NCBI GenBank assembly: GCA_021373135.1
Contig: JAJFTH010000004.1
Location: 1-64,000 of the forward strand
Length of the DNA stretch: 64,000 nt
Origin: Bacteroidales bacterium
GTDB lineage: Bacteria > Bacteroidota > Bacteroidia > Bacteroidales > UBA1402
Direction: 5' to 3'
In this document: piece after piece, positions 29,199 through 39,605 of the stretch
Numbering within the stretch: the stretch's first letter is position 1
How the letters are laid out: every line of letters begins with the position of its first letter
Notes under the pieces: generated by a model
Database searches by the model: none
The model's input: the letters and a program-made list of their open reading frames with translations, nothing else
Told to the model about the DNA's origin: nothing
Position numbers and translations under genes: made by a program

Positions 29199-30539
29199 TT
29201 ACCAGGTCTTTTCACCTGCTTTCATCTTGACCAAAACCCCCTCCATCCTATATCGGTTGGCATCGACTTTTGGAAGTTTTTTCAGAGCGTCTTCTTCTTT
29301 CGCTATGGCTTCTTTTTTCAGCCCGAGTTTATATAGCAGGTTGGCATAGGTTTCCATCAGTTGAACGTTATCAGGTGATAACTCTAATGAGCGTTCAGAC
29401 CACTTAAGTGCATTCTTGAGCAATTTCTTGTCAGATGAACTTTCAAATATATCGTTTGATAGACTATTGAGCTCATTGCTGATCTTAATACTCTCAGAAT
29501 GTGCCGACTGATCTTTCAATTTGGCTAATATACCGGCATCTTTTATGGATGAAAATACGCCTGATTTGACCATTTGATCAAACATCGCCACGTTCGCTTT
29601 ATTTCTTTGTTCAATCGTATCATTGGATATCTTCATGAGATATTTGTTGCAGAAATGGGCTGTATGTTTCAGGTATTTGCCGGTTTCTTCTGTATCATTA
29701 TAATACATCATGAAAAGCTCATCCTTCTGCATTGGCAATCCTTCTTGCGGCAATTGATCATAAACGGACATTGCCGTGTCAAGCAATTTCTCATCTTTGG
29801 ATTCGGCTGCATCACCGATCGTATTTCTGACACAGGTAAAAATCAGAAGATTAACAGCACCTAATGTCTGATCAAATTTCGAACTGTACTTCTGTAAATT
29901 TTTGAATGCAAGCGAGTTGACTCTCAAAAATTTTCCATCTTCTTTATACAAATTCACAACAGTTGCAGAAGTGCGTTCTTCCTCAGGTATCAGTTTCAGG
30001 TATTTATCGAAAAGAAAGGCATTAGACAATCCGATATTTGAACGTTTCCAAATATACCACTTTAAAAAAGCAGGATCATCTTTCTTTACGGCATATTCTT
30101 TTTCCATAACATCCATCGATTTGGAATCATACATGATGGCCAAAGCTTGGTCTGATACACCAATCAGGTTTTTGGCACTCATAGCTTTCGATGCTTTGCA
30201 AAAAATAGCACCATTTGTATTGAAAAAAAGATAAGTCGGGTAAGACTTCACTTCATACAGTTTGGCAAATTCAATACCTTCACCCTTTTCCGCATCGATT
30301 TGATAGCAAATAAAATTCCCGTTATAAACTTTTCCGACCGCTTCAACAGAGAATATCTGCTCAGCCATCTGTTTGCAGGAATCACTATATGATGTATAAA
30401 GTTCTACAAAAATGGGTTTGTCGGCTTGTTGTGCTTTTACGAGCACTTCTTTCCAGGTACCTTGTTCAAATACAATGCCCTGCGAGAAACCCAACAAAGA
30501 GAAAAGGAATACAGGAACTATAGACAAAAACTTTTTCAT
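29199..30539 (-). CDS. Thioredoxin-fold TPR protein, exported
   Basis: The 446-residue protein has a signal peptide (residues 1-20). A thioredoxin-like domain covers about residues 22-135 (K-P-I-F-V-E-L-Y-T-S-Y, then the cis-Pro segment K-S-Y-P-T-Y-L-F-F), and a helical, TPR-like C-terminal part follows (P-D-N-V-Q-L-M-E-T-Y-A-N-L-L-Y). The redox motif is S-D-S-C (Ser52 to Cys55): the first catalytic Cys is replaced by Ser, so it is unlikely to be a disulfide oxidoreductase of the normal kind and may be an isomerase-like or binding protein. One of the four hairpin leader elements lies directly upstream. Confidence 0.82.
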   Translation of the reverse strand: MKKFLSIVPVFLFSLLGFSQGIVFEQGTWKEVLVKAQQADKPIFVELYTSYSDSCKQMAEQIFSVEAVGKVYNGNFICYQIDAEKGEGIEFAKLYEVKSYPTYLFFNTNGAIFCKASKAMSAKNLIGVSDQALAIMYDSKSMDVMEKEYAVKKDDPAFLKWYIWKRSNIGLSNAFLFDKYLKLIPEEERTSATVVNLYKEDGKFLRVNSLAFKNLQKYSSKFDQTLGAVNLLIFTCVRNTIGDAAESKDEKLLDTAMSVYDQLPQEGLPMQKDELFMMYYNDTEETGKYLKHTAHFCNKYLMKISNDTIEQRNKANVAMFDQMVKSGVFSSIKDAGILAKLKDQSAHSESIKISNELNSLSNDIFESSSDKKLLKNALKWSERSLELSPDNVQLMETYANLLYKLGLKKEAIAKEEDALKKLPKVDANRYRMEGVLVKMKAGEKTW

Positions 30540-30568
30540 ACGATAATATTTTTTTTGTATAAGGTCAT

Positions 30569-30627
30569 ATGTAACTCGCCAAATAATTGTTCACTTGTGT
30601 GAGCGATAGATCATGGGCTCGTTTCAT
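30569..30627 (-). repeat. Hairpin leader element copy B
   Basis: On the minus strand the arms are ATGAAACGAGC and GCGAGTTACAT with a 37-nt middle that includes the small stem TCAC/GTGA. This copy is identical over all 59 nt to the one before lpxA (45379-45437). The 29 nt that follow, up to the start codon at 30539, match those after copy D closely (ATG-A-C-C-T-T, A-rich run, TATTATC). Confidence 0.85.
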
Positions 30628-30709
30628 ATAAGAAATGTCATATTTTGGGGTAAAACTAATATATTCTGACCATATAATAAGCATTTTTGTGATCTTCATC
30701 AATGAAAGA

Positions 30710-31648
30710 TCACGGGATGTCCAACTCATAAAAATCATAAACGACGGATCCTGCACCGAAACCTTCTTTCTGAGCGATGAGTCCGAGATTCAAATATTTT
30801 CCTTTATGTTCATTCGACATACCAAAATCCAGGTATTTTTTATCCTTGTAGACCTTGCTGATTAAACTGTCTATCACAAAATCCAAAGCACCGGTCTTTT
30901 TTCCTTCACTTGAATTTGCCAGATATTGCGTGTGAACAATATCTTCGTTCTCAAAAATCAAAGTACCACCCAACACTTTTCCATTTTTCTTCGCAACAAA
31001 AAGCTTGATGTTATCAGGAAATAAGCTGCTCAATCTTTTGATTTCATCCAAAGAATGGACAGGCATGGTATCATGTTGCGTATGTAAAATCTCTTCCAGG
31101 ATGGCCCAATAAGATTCAAAATCATCAGATCGCCCGAATTCCAGCCCATTCTTGATGGCTTTTTTAATGGCACGTTGCCTTTGCAGCTGATATTTAACTT
31201 TACCCTCCAGCAATATGGTAGAAGACACATCACGTCTCACCAGCCTGGCATTGTTGTAAAATAAGGCATACAAATCCTCTTCGGACGGGAGTCTGTGATA
31301 TATATACGGGATACATTTATATACCAGCTTATGAATGCCTTCATTTTTCAGATAATCTTTTAATGTCCCAAAAATTTCAAGCATCGTTTCAGCCTTCATT
31401 TTCTCATTGACTAAAAAGCCTCCGAAAGTCAAACCCTGGTGGGAATATACAACATCATCCTCCCTATTGGCAGGCAAGATTGCTATCAGGTTTTCCCTAT
31501 CATTGAAAAAAAGCAGGGAGAAATCACAAAACCTGTCAGCATGGTATTCCATATAATTTCTTTGAAAAAAGAAATGACCATTTTTGGAATTACTCACAAA
31601 AGAATCCCATTCCATTTTATAATCTTCCCTATACTTTACAATCTTCAT
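30710..31648 (-). CDS. FemAB/GNAT-like acyltransferase
   Basis: The 312-residue soluble protein has the N-terminal pattern W-D-S-F-V-S-N-S-K-N-G-H-F-F-F-Q-R-N-Y and a C-terminal GNAT-like fold with V-A-K-K-N-G-K-V-L-G-G-T-L-I-F, as in FemAB-type or acetyltransferase_6 proteins. Members transfer amino-acyl or acetyl groups to cell-wall or glycan precursors. The acceptor here is unknown. It is followed by the hairpin element and the thioredoxin-like gene. Confidence 0.7.
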   Translation of the reverse strand: MKIVKYREDYKMEWDSFVSNSKNGHFFFQRNYMEYHADRFCDFSLLFFNDRENLIAILPANREDDVVYSHQGLTFGGFLVNEKMKAETMLEIFGTLKDYLKNEGIHKLVYKCIPYIYHRLPSEEDLYALFYNNARLVRRDVSSTILLEGKVKYQLQRQRAIKKAIKNGLEFGRSDDFESYWAILEEILHTQHDTMPVHSLDEIKRLSSLFPDNIKLFVAKKNGKVLGGTLIFENEDIVHTQYLANSSEGKKTGALDFVIDSLISKVYKDKKYLDFGMSNEHKGKYLNLGLIAQKEGFGAGSVVYDFYELDIP

Positions 31649-31830
31649 AAAATCATCCCTATTTCAGTTGAATCTTAACGACAGCATCAATTTGCGTTTT
31701 GGATCCAATCACTAGTATAAACAATTCGTTTTATTTTTTCTGTCTTGACTTCCATACTTGGTCTTGATCTTTTTCTTATGATGAGCTCCAACAGGTTGAT
31801 AGAAAACGACTCTACAAAAAAGCTAAAATC

Positions 31831-33357
31831 CTATTCGCTAATGAAAAGTCTTTTACTTGAAAATTTAGGATCGCAAGTCAGGTTTACTTTTAGTTTTCTG
31901 AATCCAGCCTCATCACCAGCAGTAGGAATATGCGTCGAATGCATCTCGCATCCGTGCAAATCTTTCAGACATTCCAATGCCATTTGAGCTGCAGGATTGG
32001 ATATAGCACTGATGGCTAAAGCAATCAATGTTTCTTCCACATCGAGACTAACCTTTTTGCCATTCAACAAATCTTTCTTTAAGTGAGTCACCGAATCAAT
32101 GATGCTTTCGGGCAAAAGAATCATATTATCGGGAAGTCCGGCCAAGTGTTTGGTTGCATTTAGTATCATACTGGAGGATGCATGCAATAACGGCGAATTC
32201 TTGCCGGTTATAATAGTTCCGTCATGCAATTCTATGGCTGCTCCGCAGTAGATTCCACCATAACCTTTTCCACATTCCTCGGCTTCTTTGGCGGCATTTC
32301 TTGCAGGCAGCACCACCTTGCGGTTTTCTACTTTTGCACCTACCTTGTTCATAATTTCAAGAGACCTGTCAAGGGTATCCTTTTCTGTCAATCCCATCGC
32401 GTATTCTACAGCACTCCTTAAATATCTCCGGATAATCTCCTGATAAGATGCTTCCTGGACAATCTGATCGTTCACAATGCCTGAACTGGCACGGTTAACC
32501 CCCATATCTGTCGGAGACTGATACATGGACTCTCCGCCGGTGATCTTCTCCAGAATGCTTTTAAGTAAATTAAAAGCTTCAATATCACGGTTATAATTAA
32601 CGACCTCTATGCCGTAGGCTTTCAAATGATGGGTATCGATCATGTTGACATCTCTCAAATCAGCAGTAGCAGCTTCATAGGCGATATTGACCATATGATT
32701 GAGCGGCAAGTCCCAGATAGGAAATGTTTCAAACTTGGCATATCCGGCCTTGATGCCCTTTTTATACTCATGATAAAGATTACACAGGCAAGTAGCCAGT
32801 TTTCCACTACCGGGGCCAGGTCCTGTAACAACCACAATGGGTCTTGTAGTCTTGATGTATTCGTTTTTTCCATACCCCTCATCACTGACAATCAGGTCGA
32901 CATCAGTGGGGTATCCTTTGGTCGGGTAATGTAAATAGACCTTGATGCCCCTTAACTCCAGCTTGTTTTTAAAGGCTGCAGCAGCCGGCTGGTCCTGATA
33001 ACGCGTAATAACAACAGCGGCAACATTTATCCCATACCACTTTAGGTCATCGATACTTTTCAAAGCATCAACATCGTATGTGATTCCAAAATCCGCCCTG
33101 ATCTTATTCCTTTCAATATCGCCTGCATATATACACATGATGACATCAATCTTGTCTTTCAGCTTCTGCAAAAGCCGCATCTTGACATTCGGATCAAACC
33201 CAGGCAACACCCTTGCTGCATGATAATCATACAAAATCTTACCTCCACATTCCAGATAGAGTTTATCGTTAAACCGACTTACCCTCTTGAGAATAGCATC
33301 TGTCTGCTCCTGGAGGTATCTTTCATTATCAAAACCAATACGATTTAACGCTTCCAT
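31831..33357 (-). CDS. DUF1846 domain-containing protein
   Basis: The 508-residue cytosolic protein matches the DUF1846 family from its start (I-G-F-D-N-E-R-Y-L-Q-E-Q) through its conserved glycine-rich loop V-V-T-G-P-G-P-G-S-G-K. The loop resembles a nucleotide-binding site. The function of the family is not established. Length and internal motifs agree with complete family members. No other gene overlaps it, and the upstream gap of about 110 bp is AT-rich. Confidence 0.88.
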   Translation of the reverse strand: MEALNRIGFDNERYLQEQTDAILKRVSRFNDKLYLECGGKILYDYHAARVLPGFDPNVKMRLLQKLKDKIDVIMCIYAGDIERNKIRADFGITYDVDALKSIDDLKWYGINVAAVVITRYQDQPAAAAFKNKLELRGIKVYLHYPTKGYPTDVDLIVSDEGYGKNEYIKTTRPIVVVTGPGPGSGKLATCLCNLYHEYKKGIKAGYAKFETFPIWDLPLNHMVNIAYEAATADLRDVNMIDTHHLKAYGIEVVNYNRDIEAFNLLKSILEKITGGESMYQSPTDMGVNRASSGIVNDQIVQEASYQEIIRRYLRSAVEYAMGLTEKDTLDRSLEIMNKVGAKVENRKVVLPARNAAKEAEECGKGYGGIYCGAAIELHDGTIITGKNSPLLHASSSMILNATKHLAGLPDNMILLPESIIDSVTHLKKDLLNGKKVSLDVEETLIALAISAISNPAAQMALECLKDLHGCEMHSTHIPTAGDEAGFRKLKVNLTCDPKFSSKRLFISE

Positions 33358-33468
33358 TTTAATTTCCTTAGCACTATATTATCTGATTCTTTCAAATCTC
33401 AAAATTAGTCATTTTTTAGTTCACAAGATTTCATGTAGTAAAAAAGTGTGAACATTTTTTCAGACCTA

Positions 33469-35133
33469 TCATTCGGAGATATCCTTGATACAACGAACAG
33501 ACTTACCCATTTTCAAAATCTGTAAATATCTGTTTGCCGATCCTTTAGAATTAATCAGATAAAAATCTATTTCACCTTTAATGCCACTAGAATCCGGAAC
33601 AGTCCAAAAATGAGCACTATAACCAATCTGACTGAATGAATTGGCCGGGTCAAAACAACCTCCGGGCAAAGCGGTAAAGCCACTGCTATTACTTGCATCT
33701 TGATTATTATACCAATAGTCCGTTCCTGATTCTTTTAATTTTCCACCCGCAACATCCTTTCCTCCCAGATTATTGACTAAAACTTCCCATTCTTCATCAG
33801 AAGGTATATGCCAACCCTCAGGGGCCAAACCACGTGAATCTGCCACTGCATACGAATTATAGATATATCCGTAAACACGGCCAAGATTTTCATCGTTATT
33901 ATAATAATTATAAGCTCCAACCGTCAGGCTATCCCATTCGCTGGAATCTGATACATAGGGTATCGGATCACCATTGCGATATTTGGTCGTTTTTAAGTTT
34001 TCAATCATCCAGACTTGTGTGCCGATTTTGACGGTATGGTAAACATTCCCATTAATATCAGTGACTATATTCAATTTGGAATTCACGACATGGGTCTTAT
34101 CAATACCGAAGATTTTGGTCATGATAAAATCCTGTTGAAAAAACAAAAAACCTACCATCAAAATAATCAATGTTGCAGCAATCATGACAGAGAGGACTTT
34201 CTTCTTGCGTTTTCTGGATTTTGCAACTATTGTCTTTTCCATTTCAGAGACTTTTTTGCCATATTTGTTTTCATCAGGGTTAAAAAAAATAGCTTCCTGA
34301 AAAGCATTCAACGCCTCATCAAACAAACCGAATTTGATATACTTCATACCGATATTATACCAAATTCCAGCAATTCCAGTATCACCGTTCGCTGTAAAAT
34401 TAGTATCTGTCAGGTATGTTTTGATGAGTTCTGCCATTTGTTCCCTGGCATCTGATGGTTTATTGATCTTTCTCAAACAGCGGCTGACCATATATTCTGT
34501 AATGATCACATTCGCATGTACATCATTGATATTTAGATTTTCATCCAGTACCTTATAATTGATTCTGGATACCCATTTGTTGACTTCTAAAAATCCTGCT
34601 GAAGTTTGGCATAAACTAAATGCCATATAAAGGTATCCACGACTCATGTCAACAAGACTCAGACCATTGTTCCTTTCATTCAAAACCGGACCAAGAAGCA
34701 TCATCGCATGGTGATAATCACTGAGCAATGCTTCTCCGATGCCCACATACAGGATTACGATTTTGTCTTGTTGTCCTTCCTCATATAATACTCTGAATTT
34801 TTCAATGGCATTTTCAAGTTGATTATTCTTTAGAAAAATTTGAGCCTGAGCGAATAATGTCGCAGATGGTGATGATTGATGCTCAGACCGTTCATCTATG
34901 GATTCAGCCTTGGGGATACGCTCAAAAACAGGTTTATTTGTTTCTATTGGAGAACTGTATTTCCATCCTCCAGATTTATATTTTTCCGGTTTTGGGGCAG
35001 AGTATTCCGCTTTTGGAGGAATTTTTTCCGCTTTTGCCACCATTTGATCAACGGTCGTCAATGGAGAACCGCACTTGAAACAAAATTTTTTACCATCATC
35101 AAAAGATAAATTGCAATTTTCGCATATTTTCAT
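33469..35133 (-). CDS. Zinc-ribbon, TPR and FISUMP-domain membrane protein
   Basis: The 554-residue protein has an N-terminal zinc ribbon (C-E-N-C, 14-residue gap, C-F-K-C; residues 4-22), a TPR-like helical region (about 95-300), one transmembrane helix (V-M-I-A-A-T-L-I-I-L-M-V-G-F-L-F-F, about 315-335) and a C-terminal FISUMP domain (from D-I-N-G-N-V-Y, Q-V-W-M-I-E-N-L-K, G-W-H-I-P-S-D-E-E-W, ending S-V-R-C-I-K). The C-terminal domain should be periplasmic. The role is unknown. A hairpin leader element and the 29-nt leader precede its start. Confidence 0.85.
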   Translation of the reverse strand: MKICENCNLSFDDGKKFCFKCGSPLTTVDQMVAKAEKIPPKAEYSAPKPEKYKSGGWKYSSPIETNKPVFERIPKAESIDERSEHQSSPSATLFAQAQIFLKNNQLENAIEKFRVLYEEGQQDKIVILYVGIGEALLSDYHHAMMLLGPVLNERNNGLSLVDMSRGYLYMAFSLCQTSAGFLEVNKWVSRINYKVLDENLNINDVHANVIITEYMVSRCLRKINKPSDAREQMAELIKTYLTDTNFTANGDTGIAGIWYNIGMKYIKFGLFDEALNAFQEAIFFNPDENKYGKKVSEMEKTIVAKSRKRKKKVLSVMIAATLIILMVGFLFFQQDFIMTKIFGIDKTHVVNSKLNIVTDINGNVYHTVKIGTQVWMIENLKTTKYRNGDPIPYVSDSSEWDSLTVGAYNYYNNDENLGRVYGYIYNSYAVADSRGLAPEGWHIPSDEEWEVLVNNLGGKDVAGGKLKESGTDYWYNNQDASNSSGFTALPGGCFDPANSFSQIGYSAHFWTVPDSSGIKGEIDFYLINSKGSANRYLQILKMGKSVRCIKDISE

Positions 35134-35162
35134 ATGATAATAATTTTTTCGTTAAAGGACAT

Positions 35163-35224
35163 ATGTAACTCGCATGTCCATTTTATCATAAACTTGGACG
35201 TTTTTACAAACATGCTCGTTTCAT
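35163..35224 (-). repeat. Hairpin leader element copy D
   Basis: On the minus strand 14-nt arms ATGAAACGAGCATG and CATGCGAGTTACAT enclose a 34-nt middle that has its own TCCA/TGGA stem. The arms are identical to those of copy C, but the middle is unrelated. It lies between two co-directional genes and 29 nt before the start of the FISUMP gene. Confidence 0.85.
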
Positions 35225-35247
35225 ACGTAAATGATTATTGGTTTAAA

Positions 35248-35832
35248 CTACAATTTATGACCACATTCCTCACAGAAGTAACCTTTCATTTCCGAAGCAT
35301 ATTCTTTTCCGCAATTTGGGCATTTTAAAATATTTGATGGCTTTTTTCCAGGCATTCGATTTCCGGATATCTGGTTTTCTGATATTTGATTTTCAGCCAT
35401 TTGATTCCCTGGAATTACTTGTCTTCCTAGGGTATCTCTTTCCATGATTATATAATAACCATTGGCTGTCGTGTACAAGAATAATGTACAGACCAACAGA
35501 AGTGCTCTGAGCATTTCAAGGAAAAAGCCGCCATCATCTGCATGAAAAATCTGCACAGCCTTCCATCCCTGCTCGTTTTCTTTCTTGACGACTTTATTGA
35601 TTCGGTCAAGACGAGAGCCGGAATGAGCACCGATAATACCACCGAGAAACGAAACCAATACCACTTTACTGGTTTGTTCGGCTGAAACGGGGACATTTCC
35701 TTTCTCTGCATTTTTTACAGTGATATAAGTCGAAACAATGACGATGGTTAGTATGACAATATACATTAACAGAAAGGAGAAAACGCTACCACCGCTACCT
35801 GCCACTATTGACTGTAAAATGATATTCAACAT
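35248..35832 (-). CDS. Membrane protein with C-terminal zinc ribbon
   Basis: The 194-residue protein has two to three transmembrane helices (about residues 15-35, 62-75 and 108-128), a low-complexity stretch built on E-N-Q-I-S-type pentads (about 145-160) and a C-terminal zinc ribbon (C-P-N-C-G-K ... C-E-E-C-G). I do not recognise a named family. It precedes the FISUMP gene in the same direction and shares the zinc-ribbon idea with it, so the two may work together. Confidence 0.65.
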   Translation of the reverse strand: MLNIILQSIVAGSGGSVFSFLLMYIVILTIVIVSTYITVKNAEKGNVPVSAEQTSKVVLVSFLGGIIGAHSGSRLDRINKVVKKENEQGWKAVQIFHADDGGFFLEMLRALLLVCTLFLYTTANGYYIIMERDTLGRQVIPGNQMAENQISENQISGNRMPGKKPSNILKCPNCGKEYASEMKGYFCEECGHKL

Positions 35833-36329
35833 GATTATAATAATAAGTATTCTTCCTACTCATCTGGCTTTTCAGTATCGCCCCGTTTTTTCAGGTGGTT
35901 TCCGGTCTCCACTCCTATTCATAACAATCATCCCATCACAAGCAAGAAACCAACTTGTTTTCCGATGCGTATATAAATAAATCTACATTGTTTTCAAAAA
36001 TCTATTATGTTTCTTTCATTTAATTTTCGCAAGCAAAAATACAACAATATTTAATTAGTCACATGATTCCATGATTAAAAATAAATATATAATTTTCTGA
36101 TTTTCACTAACATTCGTCTATTTTAACAAAAATAATACCGGCTTTTTTCTCTGAATATTCTATTCAATATTTTCTTAAACAGCTCTACATGCGAACTTCA
36201 AGAAACAAGACCAACATCCGTTTTTCCCTTTCTATCTTTCTCAGAACCACAAAAAGAAATCCACGCCGACGACTAATTATTTCTCTAAATTATATACTTT
36301 TGCATCAAATACTTCTCTTATTTTCGCCT
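35833..36329 (+). promoter_or_regulatory. AT-rich intergenic region with phoH promoter
   Basis: No gene is supported in this AT-rich gap between the divergent zinc-ribbon gene and phoH. A TACTTTTG at 36295-36302 fits the -7 consensus and lies 27 bp before the phoH ATG at 36330. It lies inside a possible upstream extension of the phoH frame, so it argues against that extension. No clear -33 box is visible at the expected distance. Confidence 0.45.
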
Positions 36330-37370
36330 ATGAATGAACGTGTCTTGATGATCGAACAAGCTGACCCCGCTATCTTGCACGGAGTGAATAACTGTAATAT
36401 CCAACTAATTAAAGCATTGTACCCCAAATTGCGGATTACGGCACGTGGAAATGTGATCAAAATTTTAGGTGAACCGGCCGAGATGGATGCTTTTGAACAA
36501 GCTTTAAGTGCCATGGAAAAATATTGCAGTGACAACAACACACTCAACGAAGAGACCATCCGCGACATTGTCAAAGGCATAGCACCACTCGAAGTAAAGC
36601 ACGAAAACCTGATTTTGCACGGCATGAGCGGGAAAGCCATCCTGGCCCGCACCGAAAACCAACAAAAGCTCGTCAAGGCTTACGACACCAACGACATGAT
36701 TTTCGCCATCGGCCCTGCCGGTTCAGGAAAAACCTACACCGCCATTGCATTGGCCGTTCGGGCATTCAAAAACCGGGAAGTGAAAAAGATCATCCTCTGC
36801 CGCCCGGCTGTTGAAGCCGGCGAGAAACTGGGTTTCCTGCCTGGCGACATGAAAGAGAAAATCGACCCTTACCTGCAGCCTCTGTACGACGCTCTGGAAG
36901 ACATGATTCCACCTGCAAGGCTGAAAGATTATATGGAAAACAAGATCATCCAGATTGCACCTTTAGCTTTTATGCGCGGGCGTACGCTCAACGATGCGGT
37001 CATCATTCTGGACGAAGCGCAAAACACCACGACGGCACAAATCAAGATGTTCCTTACACGTCTTGGCGTCAATGCCAAAATGATCATAACCGGAGACATC
37101 ACCCAAATAGATCTTCCGGCCAACGTTACGTCGGGCTTGGTCCAAGCGATACAGATTCTCAGAAATGTGAAGGGCATTGCCAAAATTGAGTTCAACAAGA
37201 AGGATATTGTCCGCCATAAATTGGTGCAACACATCGTGGAGGCATACGAGAAGCATCAGAATGAACTTGTGGAAAAACGCAAGGAACTACATCGCGAAAT
37301 TAAAAATGACGATCAATCCATAAACCAACCCTTGCCGGATGTATCAACTCCGGCATCAGAAAACAAATAA
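36330..37370 (+). CDS. phoH: PhoH-family ATPase
   Basis: The 346-residue cytosolic protein has the PhoH core: the Walker A region G-P-A-G-S-G-K-T from Gly128, [17 protein letters not shown] and [10 protein letters not shown]. An N-terminal KH-like domain precedes the ATPase. PhoH-like proteins are associated with RNA metabolism; many pair with YbeZ/YbeY partners. I start at the ATG at 36330, because the upstream part of the frame has a basic, unrelated sequence and contains the promoter. purC follows 4 bp after the stop. Confidence 0.9.
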   Translation: MNERVLMIEQADPAILHGVNNCNIQLIKALYPKLRITARGNVIKILGEPAEMDAFEQALSAMEKYCSDNNTLNEETIRDIVKGIAPLEVKHENLILHGMSGKAILARTENQQKLVKAYDTNDMIFAIGPAGSGKTYTAIALAVRAFKNREVKKIILCRPAVEAGEKLGFLPGDMKEKIDPYLQPLYDALEDMIPPARLKDYMENKIIQIAPLAFMRGRTLNDAVIILDEAQNTTTAQIKMFLTRLGVNAKMIITGDITQIDLPANVTSGLVQAIQILRNVKGIAKIEFNKKDIVRHKLVQHIVEAYEKHQNELVEKRKELHREIKNDDQSINQPLPDVSTPASENK

Positions 37371-37374
37371 GACT

Positions 37375-38319
37375 ATGAAACAAGCTTTAACCAGAACAGA
37401 CTTCAATTTTCCCGGACAAAAGTCCGTTTATCATGGTAAAGTACGCGACGTGTACAACATCAATGATGAATTACTGGTAATGGTAGTCAGCGACCGAATC
37501 TCCGCATTTGACGTCATTCTTCCGGAAGGCATCCCTTACAAAGGACAAGTCCTAAACCAAATTGCCGCCAAATTTCTGGATGCCACCCAAGACATCGTGA
37601 AAAACTGGAAAATCGCCACTCCAGACCCGATGGTCACTGTTGGTATCAAATGTGAACCTTACGCCGTTGAGATGGTCATCCGCGGTTACCTGACCGGACA
37701 CGCCTGGCGCGAATACAGTGCAGGAAAACGTGAACTTTGCGGCGTAAAACTTCCTGATGGCATGGTTGAAAACCAGAAATTCGAAACGCCTATCATTACT
37801 CCCACTACGAAAGCTATGGAAGGACACGACGAAGACATTTCCAAAGAAGATATCATCGCTCAGGGCATCGTCAGCAAAAAAGAATACGAAAAGCTGGAAA
37901 AATACACCCATGCTATTTACCAACGTGGTTGCGAAATGGCAACAGAAAAGGGCCTGATCCTGGTTGACACCAAATACGAATTTGGGAAAAAGAACGGTGA
38001 AATCATCCTGATGGACGAAATCCACACCCCGGACTCTTCCCGTTATTTCTATGCCGAAGGCTACGCTGAAAAACTGGCAAAAAACGAATCTCAGAAACAG
38101 CTCTCCAAGGAATTCGTCCGTCAGTGGCTCATCGAAAACAACTTCCAGGGCAAAGATGGCCAGAAGGTACCTGTCATGACTCCCGAATACTGCACAAGCG
38201 TATCTGAACGTTACATCGAATTATACGAAAATATTGTCGGAGAGAAATTCGTCAAGGCCGACCTCGATAACCTGGCTGAACGTATCGAAAAGAATGTAAC
38301 AGCATTCCTGACAAAATAA
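37375..38319 (+). CDS. purC: Phosphoribosylaminoimidazole-succinocarboxamide synthase
   Basis: The 314-residue enzyme joins CAIR and aspartate in purine synthesis. It shows the SAICAR synthase segments [17 protein letters not shown] and the [11 protein letters not shown] choose the ATG at 37375; twelve upstream residues in the same frame lie inside the phoH 3' end. The gene is followed by a terminator and then purM. Confidence 0.95.
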   Translation: MKQALTRTDFNFPGQKSVYHGKVRDVYNINDELLVMVVSDRISAFDVILPEGIPYKGQVLNQIAAKFLDATQDIVKNWKIATPDPMVTVGIKCEPYAVEMVIRGYLTGHAWREYSAGKRELCGVKLPDGMVENQKFETPIITPTTKAMEGHDEDISKEDIIAQGIVSKKEYEKLEKYTHAIYQRGCEMATEKGLILVDTKYEFGKKNGEIILMDEIHTPDSSRYFYAEGYAEKLAKNESQKQLSKEFVRQWLIENNFQGKDGQKVPVMTPEYCTSVSERYIELYENIVGEKFVKADLDNLAERIEKNVTAFLTK

Positions 38320-38346
38320 TACGGAATCGTCCTCCGATTTTTTAGC

Positions 38347-38386
38347 AACAAGGCTGTCCCGAACGGGCAGCCTTTTGTTATTTTTT
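38347..38386 (+). terminator. Rho-independent terminator after purC
   Basis: A stem pairs AAGGCTG with CAGCCTT and CCCG with CGGG (one bulged T), followed by TTTGTTATTTTTT. It ends the phoH-purC unit. Confidence 0.85.
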
Positions 38387-38388
38387 CA

Positions 38389-38396
38389 TATCTTTG
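38389..38396 (+). promoter_or_regulatory. Candidate -7 box of purM
   Basis: TATCTTTG fits TAnnTTTG and lies 20 bp before the purM ATG. A TTTG match occurs only 11 bp upstream, inside the terminator, so the -33 assignment is uncertain. Confidence 0.4.
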
Positions 38397-38415
38397 CAAA
38401 ACCTAAAAAAATCAC

Positions 38416-39588
38416 ATGAGAATGAGCAACCAAAGATATATGATGCGCGGCGTTTCAGCATCAAAAGAAGACGTACACAATGCCATCAAGAATATTGACA
38501 AAGGATTGTTCCCAAAAGCTTTTTGCAAAATCATTCCTGATATCTTGGGCGGAGACCCCGATTACTGCAACATCATGCACGCAGACGGAGCCGGAACAAA
38601 ATCTTCACTGGCCTACCTTTACTGGAAAGAAACCGGAGATCTCTCCGTATGGAAAGGCATTGCTCAGGATGCACTGATCATGAACATTGACGACCTGCTT
38701 TGTGTGGGTGCCGTAGACAACATATTGGTATCCTCCACCATCGGGAGAAACAAATTATTGATTCCGGGCGAAGTCATCTCCGCCATCATCAACGGTACAG
38801 ACGAATTGCTGGCCGAATTGCGCGAAATGGGTGTAGGCGTTTATGCCACAGGCGGTGAGACTGCCGATGTAGGAGATCTGGTCCGTACCATCATCGTGGA
38901 CAGCACCGTCACTTGCAGGATGAAACGCAGCGATGTCATCAACAACGCCAACATCGCAGACGGTGACGTCATCGTTGCTTTGGCATCATACGGACAAGCC
39001 ACCTATGAAAAAGAATACAACGGCGGCATGGGCAGCAACGGATTGACCTCTGCCAGACATGACGTATTTGCCAAATATTTAGCCGAAAAATATCCTGAAA
39101 GTTTCGATGCAGGCGTACCTGACGAACTCATCTATTCGGGAAAGAAGAAATTGACCGATGCCGTGGAAGGCAGTCCGCTCGATGCAGGAAAACTGGTACT
39201 CTCACCCACCCGCACCTACGCTCCTTTTGTCAAAAAGTTGCTGGATATCATGAGAAAAGACATTCATGGAATGATTCATTGCTCAGGAGGTGCCCAGACC
39301 AAAATCCTCCACTTCGTGGAAAACCTGCACATCATCAAAGACGACCTCTTTCCTGTACCCCCGTTATTCAAACTGATTCAGGAACAATCAGGTACGGATT
39401 GGCAGGAAATGTACAAGGTATTCAACATGGGGCACCGTCTCGAAGTTTACCTCGCACCCGAAAACGCAGCCAAAGTCATTGAAATCGCAGAAAGCCTCGG
39501 CATAGAAGCCAAAATCATCGGCAAGGTGGAAACCGCCGACAAGGCCTGCCTGACCATCAAAAGCGAATTCGGCACATTTAACTATTAA
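38416..39588 (+). CDS. purM: Phosphoribosylformylglycinamidine cyclo-ligase (AIR synthase)
   Basis: The 390-residue protein belongs to the AIR synthase/PurM-like superfamily ([23 protein letters not shown] and H-C-S-G-G-A-Q-T-K). It makes AIR from FGAM in purine synthesis. It is longer than E. coli PurM, as in the Bacteroidota type. It carries two possible starts, 38416 and 38422. prfA follows 17 bp later. Confidence 0.88.
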   Translation: MRMSNQRYMMRGVSASKEDVHNAIKNIDKGLFPKAFCKIIPDILGGDPDYCNIMHADGAGTKSSLAYLYWKETGDLSVWKGIAQDALIMNIDDLLCVGAVDNILVSSTIGRNKLLIPGEVISAIINGTDELLAELREMGVGVYATGGETADVGDLVRTIIVDSTVTCRMKRSDVINNANIADGDVIVALASYGQATYEKEYNGGMGSNGLTSARHDVFAKYLAEKYPESFDAGVPDELIYSGKKKLTDAVEGSPLDAGKLVLSPTRTYAPFVKKLLDIMRKDIHGMIHCSGGAQTKILHFVENLHIIKDDLFPVPPLFKLIQEQSGTDWQEMYKVFNMGHRLEVYLAPENAAKVIEIAESLGIEAKIIGKVETADKACLTIKSEFGTFNY

Positions 39589-39605
39589 TCAGCTTCATCC
39601 GATCT

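Noticed and set aside
31705..31730. GGATCC followed by AATCACTAGT, which resembles a T-vector cloning junction
   Set aside because: Flanking bases continue as AT-rich native intergenic sequence with no vector backbone, so it is coincidence.
36189..36329. N-terminal extension of PhoH
   Set aside because: The extension is basic and low-complexity and contains a TAnnTTTG promoter box; the family start matches the ATG at 36330.
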